Part shown: positions 63,201 through 64,000 of the stretch, piece by piece
Position numbering within the stretch: position 1 is the first letter of the stretch
Layout: every line of letters starts with the position of its first letter
Source of the DNA: Atopsyche davidsoni
Lineage: Eukaryota; Arthropoda; Insecta; Trichoptera; Hydrobiosidae
NCBI GenBank assembly: GCA_022113835.1
Contig: JAILWY010000015.1
Location: 5,342,001-5,406,000 of the forward strand
Reading direction: 5' to 3'
Length of the DNA stretch: 64,000 nucleotides
Program-made: the position numbers and the translations under genes
The notes under the pieces: model-generated
Seen by the model: only the letters and a program-made list of their open reading frames with translations
Told to the model about the DNA's origin: nothing
Database searches by the model: none

Positions 63201-63947
63201 TTTGCACACGCAGCGCACTTATTGCGGCGCGGCAAGCCCGGCCTGCTGCTGCGAGCACGCCGTCTGGCTGAAGAGCACCAGAGAACCAGTTCTCCCAAGG
63301 CACCGCTCGATCGGTATGTAACCATTTATTGACCAAAAATGAAATTTGTGTTATTGATGATTTCTGGGCAATGTTTGTGACTATTGTTTTTATTTTAGGC
63401 TAAAAGGAATCATTGAGAAAATGAAACCTGCCCTCCTGGAAAACTACAGAATGGAGTCGCAGAAAATTATAGAGCTCAAGTGAGTTGTCCTATTGAACCG
63501 TTGCCACTGAATATTAACAATCGTTAGTAATAATGCAACTTAATTAAATGTTTGCATATTTTCAGCAAACAAATAGTCTCTCAGAACGCACTAGTAGAAG
63601 ACATCAATAAAATACCAGAGAAGCGGTTACCCAAGAGAAGATTTCCTTGGAATGATCAAGTCAGGTTCGTGGATGCCTATCAATTGCTTTTACCATTAAG
63701 TATTATTAGTTTGAATTTCATTATGATCTTTTCTCTTCATCCATCGGACATACTCTTAGACAAATCCAGCACTTACAAATTTGCACAGTAATTAATGAGT
63801 TAACTGTATTTGCAGAGCTATTCTTGCTGAACTGGTACGAGCTCAGAGTGCGGGCGAAGAAGCGGCCATACACTTCCTGCAGACTGTGGTGTTACCACTC
63901 TTCCCTACTGGGTTTGTCCGTATGCCGACGCTTCTGCAGCAAGCAAG
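48103..63947 (+). CDS. yem: Ubinuclein/yemanuclein, HIRA complex subunit (3'-partial, 12 coding exons seen)
   Basis: Nuclear subunit of the HIRA chaperone complex that deposits histone H3.3 independently of replication. Exons: 48103-48261, 58061-58174, 58383-58493, 60834-60989, 61075-61245, 61413-61560, 62016-62127, 62642-62845, 63146-63313, 63399-63479, 63566-63664, 63816-63947. All junctions are GT-AG and in phase, giving 551 codons before the window ends at a donor. The N-terminal HIRA-binding region has TIRISLDLFE...CPEFNYKELVK (residues ~25-50). The Hpc2/HUN domain follows, with DDNDSFIDNTDGYDEIIPP and CGGFYINSGSLEF (residues ~110-155). Then come an acidic Ser-rich segment, a KKRK basic patch, a Pro-rich stretch, and the ubinuclein middle domain from about residue 350. 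Start 48103 chosen because an upstream in-frame extension begins only with GTG. Confidence 0.93.
48262..58060 (+). other. Ubinuclein intron 1 (9.8 kb)
   Basis: GC-rich and CpG-rich to about 52.7 kb, then AT-rich. It contains CRE sites TGACGTCA near 52128 and 52264, CT-rich simple repeats around 50815-50860 and 50940-51000, and an E-box cluster at 53656-53687. No further exon was recognised; frames here are unsupported. Confidence 0.6.
53656..53687. promoter_or_regulatory. Cluster of CACGTG E-boxes
   Basis: CACGTG at 53656-53661 and 53668-53673 and CACGTA at 53682-53687 inside a GC-rich patch of intron 1. The two perfect sites are 12 bp apart. bHLH or bHLH-PAS factors bind such sites; use here is inferred. 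Confidence 0.3.
58061..58174 (+). CDS. yem: Ubinuclein exon 2
   Basis: Acceptor TTGTCTTCAG, donor GTAAGC, phase 0 at both ends. Encodes GLRDPFSDNDEDVERIAKQF, matching the DPFNDEE...ARKFEEKY segment of ubinucleins. Confidence 0.93.
58383..58493 (+). CDS. yem: Ubinuclein exon 3 (Hpc2/HUN domain)
   Basis: Acceptor TTGCATTTCCAG, donor GTAGGC. Encodes DIGAGYDDNDSFIDNTDG, the hallmark of the family's conserved domain. Confidence 0.94.
58694..59966 (-). mobile_element. Mos1-like mariner, full length (1273 bp)
   Basis: Terminal inverted repeats of 34 bp, CCAGGTGTACTTGTAATTAA... on the left and CCAGGTGTACTCCTAATTAA... read from the right, with two mismatches. TA is present on both sides as the target duplication. 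Length is close to the 1286 bp of Mos1, and the first ten bases match the mauritiana-subfamily terminus. The transposase lies on the - strand, opposite to the host gene. Confidence 0.96.
58770..59795 (-). pseudogene. Mariner transposase with two compensating frameshifts
   Basis: DD34D cut-and-paste transposase of the Mos1 group. The start frame (MSAFVPNFEH, ATG at 59795-59793) is left near 59750. The helix-turn-helix part (WKKVSESHRALVEVYG, TCETWFRQFRNGDFDL) continues in another frame to about 59570. The frame then returns for the last 265 codons, with QRQLAEALGVQQQAISKRLR, GDEKWIF, LHDNAPSH and YSPDLAPSDYYLF (the three catalytic Asp) and a KLPEKWKKYIENDGKYFE end. Start and stop are in the same frame, so the two indels cancel. 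Not expected to give active transposase. Confidence 0.93.
60834..60989 (+). CDS. yem: Ubinuclein exon 4
   Basis: Acceptor TATGTTTCAG, donor GTAATC. Encodes YDEIIPPDC and CGGFYINSGSLEFKN, completing the Hpc2/HUN domain, then a Ser-rich linker. Confidence 0.94.
61075..61245 (+). CDS. yem: Ubinuclein exon 5 (acidic Ser-rich)
   Basis: Encodes SSSESGEESSSSDASGD and further Ser/Asp/Lys-rich sequence, low complexity with many CK2-type sites. Phase 0 at both ends, so skipping it would keep the frame. Confidence 0.88.
61413..61560 (+). CDS. yem: Ubinuclein exon 6 (basic patch)
   Basis: Encodes PTKKRKNSQEG, a likely nuclear localisation signal, then TTTKKTVKELLAQVRNN. Donor GTGAGG; split Val codon with exon 7. 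Confidence 0.88.
62016..62127 (+). CDS. yem: Ubinuclein exon 7 (Ser-rich)
   Basis: Acceptor TTGCTCACAG, donor GTAAAA. Encodes NNEGSSDSASSDSEPKQQQ and a further Ser/Gln-rich stretch. Joins exon 8 across a split Arg codon. Confidence 0.86.
62128..62641 (+). other. Ubinuclein intron 7
   Basis: 514 bp AT-rich, nothing recognised. Introns 6 (61561-62015) and 8 (62846-63145) are also empty. Confidence 0.7.
62642..62845 (+). CDS. yem: Ubinuclein exon 8 (Pro-rich, start of middle domain)
   Basis: Encodes a proline-rich run (PPALAPPPPPLPPGLPPEAA) and then LVRRLKGLADAHFSCHTRK, where the ubinuclein middle domain begins. Donor GTATGT. Confidence 0.9.
63146..63313 (+). CDS. yem: Ubinuclein exon 9 (middle domain)
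   Basis: Encodes FAHAAHLLRRGKPGLLLRAR and RLAEEHQ, helical. Acceptor GATATTCCAG, donor GTATGT. Confidence 0.9.
63399..63479 (+). CDS. yem: Ubinuclein exon 10 (middle domain)
   Basis: Encodes LKGIIEKMKPALLENYRMES, in phase with both neighbours. Acceptor TATTTTAG, donor GTGAGT. Confidence 0.9.
63566..63664 (+). CDS. yem: Ubinuclein exon 11 (middle domain)
   Basis: Encodes EKRLPKRRFPWNDQVR, a well-conserved ubinuclein middle-domain motif. Acceptor ATATTTTCAG; donor GTTCGT is non-canonical after GT, but the downstream join keeps the frame. Confidence 0.88.
63816..63947 (+). CDS. yem: Ubinuclein exon 12 (last in window)
   Basis: Encodes AILAELVRAQSAGEEAAIHF and PLFPTGFVRMPTLLQQA, continuing the middle domain. 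Donor GTAATA at 63948; the remaining exons are beyond the window. Confidence 0.9.
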
Positions 63948-64000
63948 GTAATATCATCTATTTGCTTACACCTATCATCACCCACAGCAATCATAGATTA

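Noticed and set aside
1..64000. CRISPR arrays, operons, ribosome binding sites or phage-type systems
   Set aside because: None seen; the window is eukaryotic with spliced genes.

Overview
This is insect nuclear DNA: AT-rich, intron-split genes with GT-AG junctions, insect-type TTAGG runs, a Mos1-like mariner and an insect-type U1 snRNA gene. The order cannot be fixed from the sequence alone. Two protein-coding genes, both on the + strand, account for nearly all convincing coding sequence. Most other open frames are chance frames in introns or in a very GC-rich stretch.

1-41 kb: an Fe65/APBB adaptor gene. Eleven coding exons join in phase to 585 codons plus a stop, from a strong-context ATG at 1358 to a TGA at 40524-40526. 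The protein has a proline-rich segment, one WW domain and two PTB domains, the standard Fe65 order. Its first two introns are about 17 kb each. They hold a complete U1 snRNA gene (33690-33853), several miniature DNA transposons and foldback elements, a dispersed repeat family, a three-unit tandem repeat and promoter-like GC islands. The N-terminus carries a YENPNY motif, very like the YENPTY motif of APP that Fe65 proteins bind, just downstream of an in-frame hydrophobic upstream ORF.

41-47.9 kb: Fe65 3' region and intergenic DNA with no supported gene.

47.9-64 kb (runs off the end): the insect ubinuclein/yemanuclein gene, subunit of the HIRA histone H3.3 chaperone complex. The first exon lies in a CpG-rich island (47.88-49.68 kb) with two upstream ORFs, followed by a 9.8 kb intron and eleven further coding exons (58061-63947). 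Intron 3 contains a full-length mariner on the - strand with matching inverted repeats, a TA target duplication and a transposase broken by two mutually compensating frameshifts.

The genes lie head to tail. Both act in the nucleus (Fe65 as an adaptor and co-regulator, ubinuclein in nucleosome assembly), but nothing in the sequence shows they are co-regulated.
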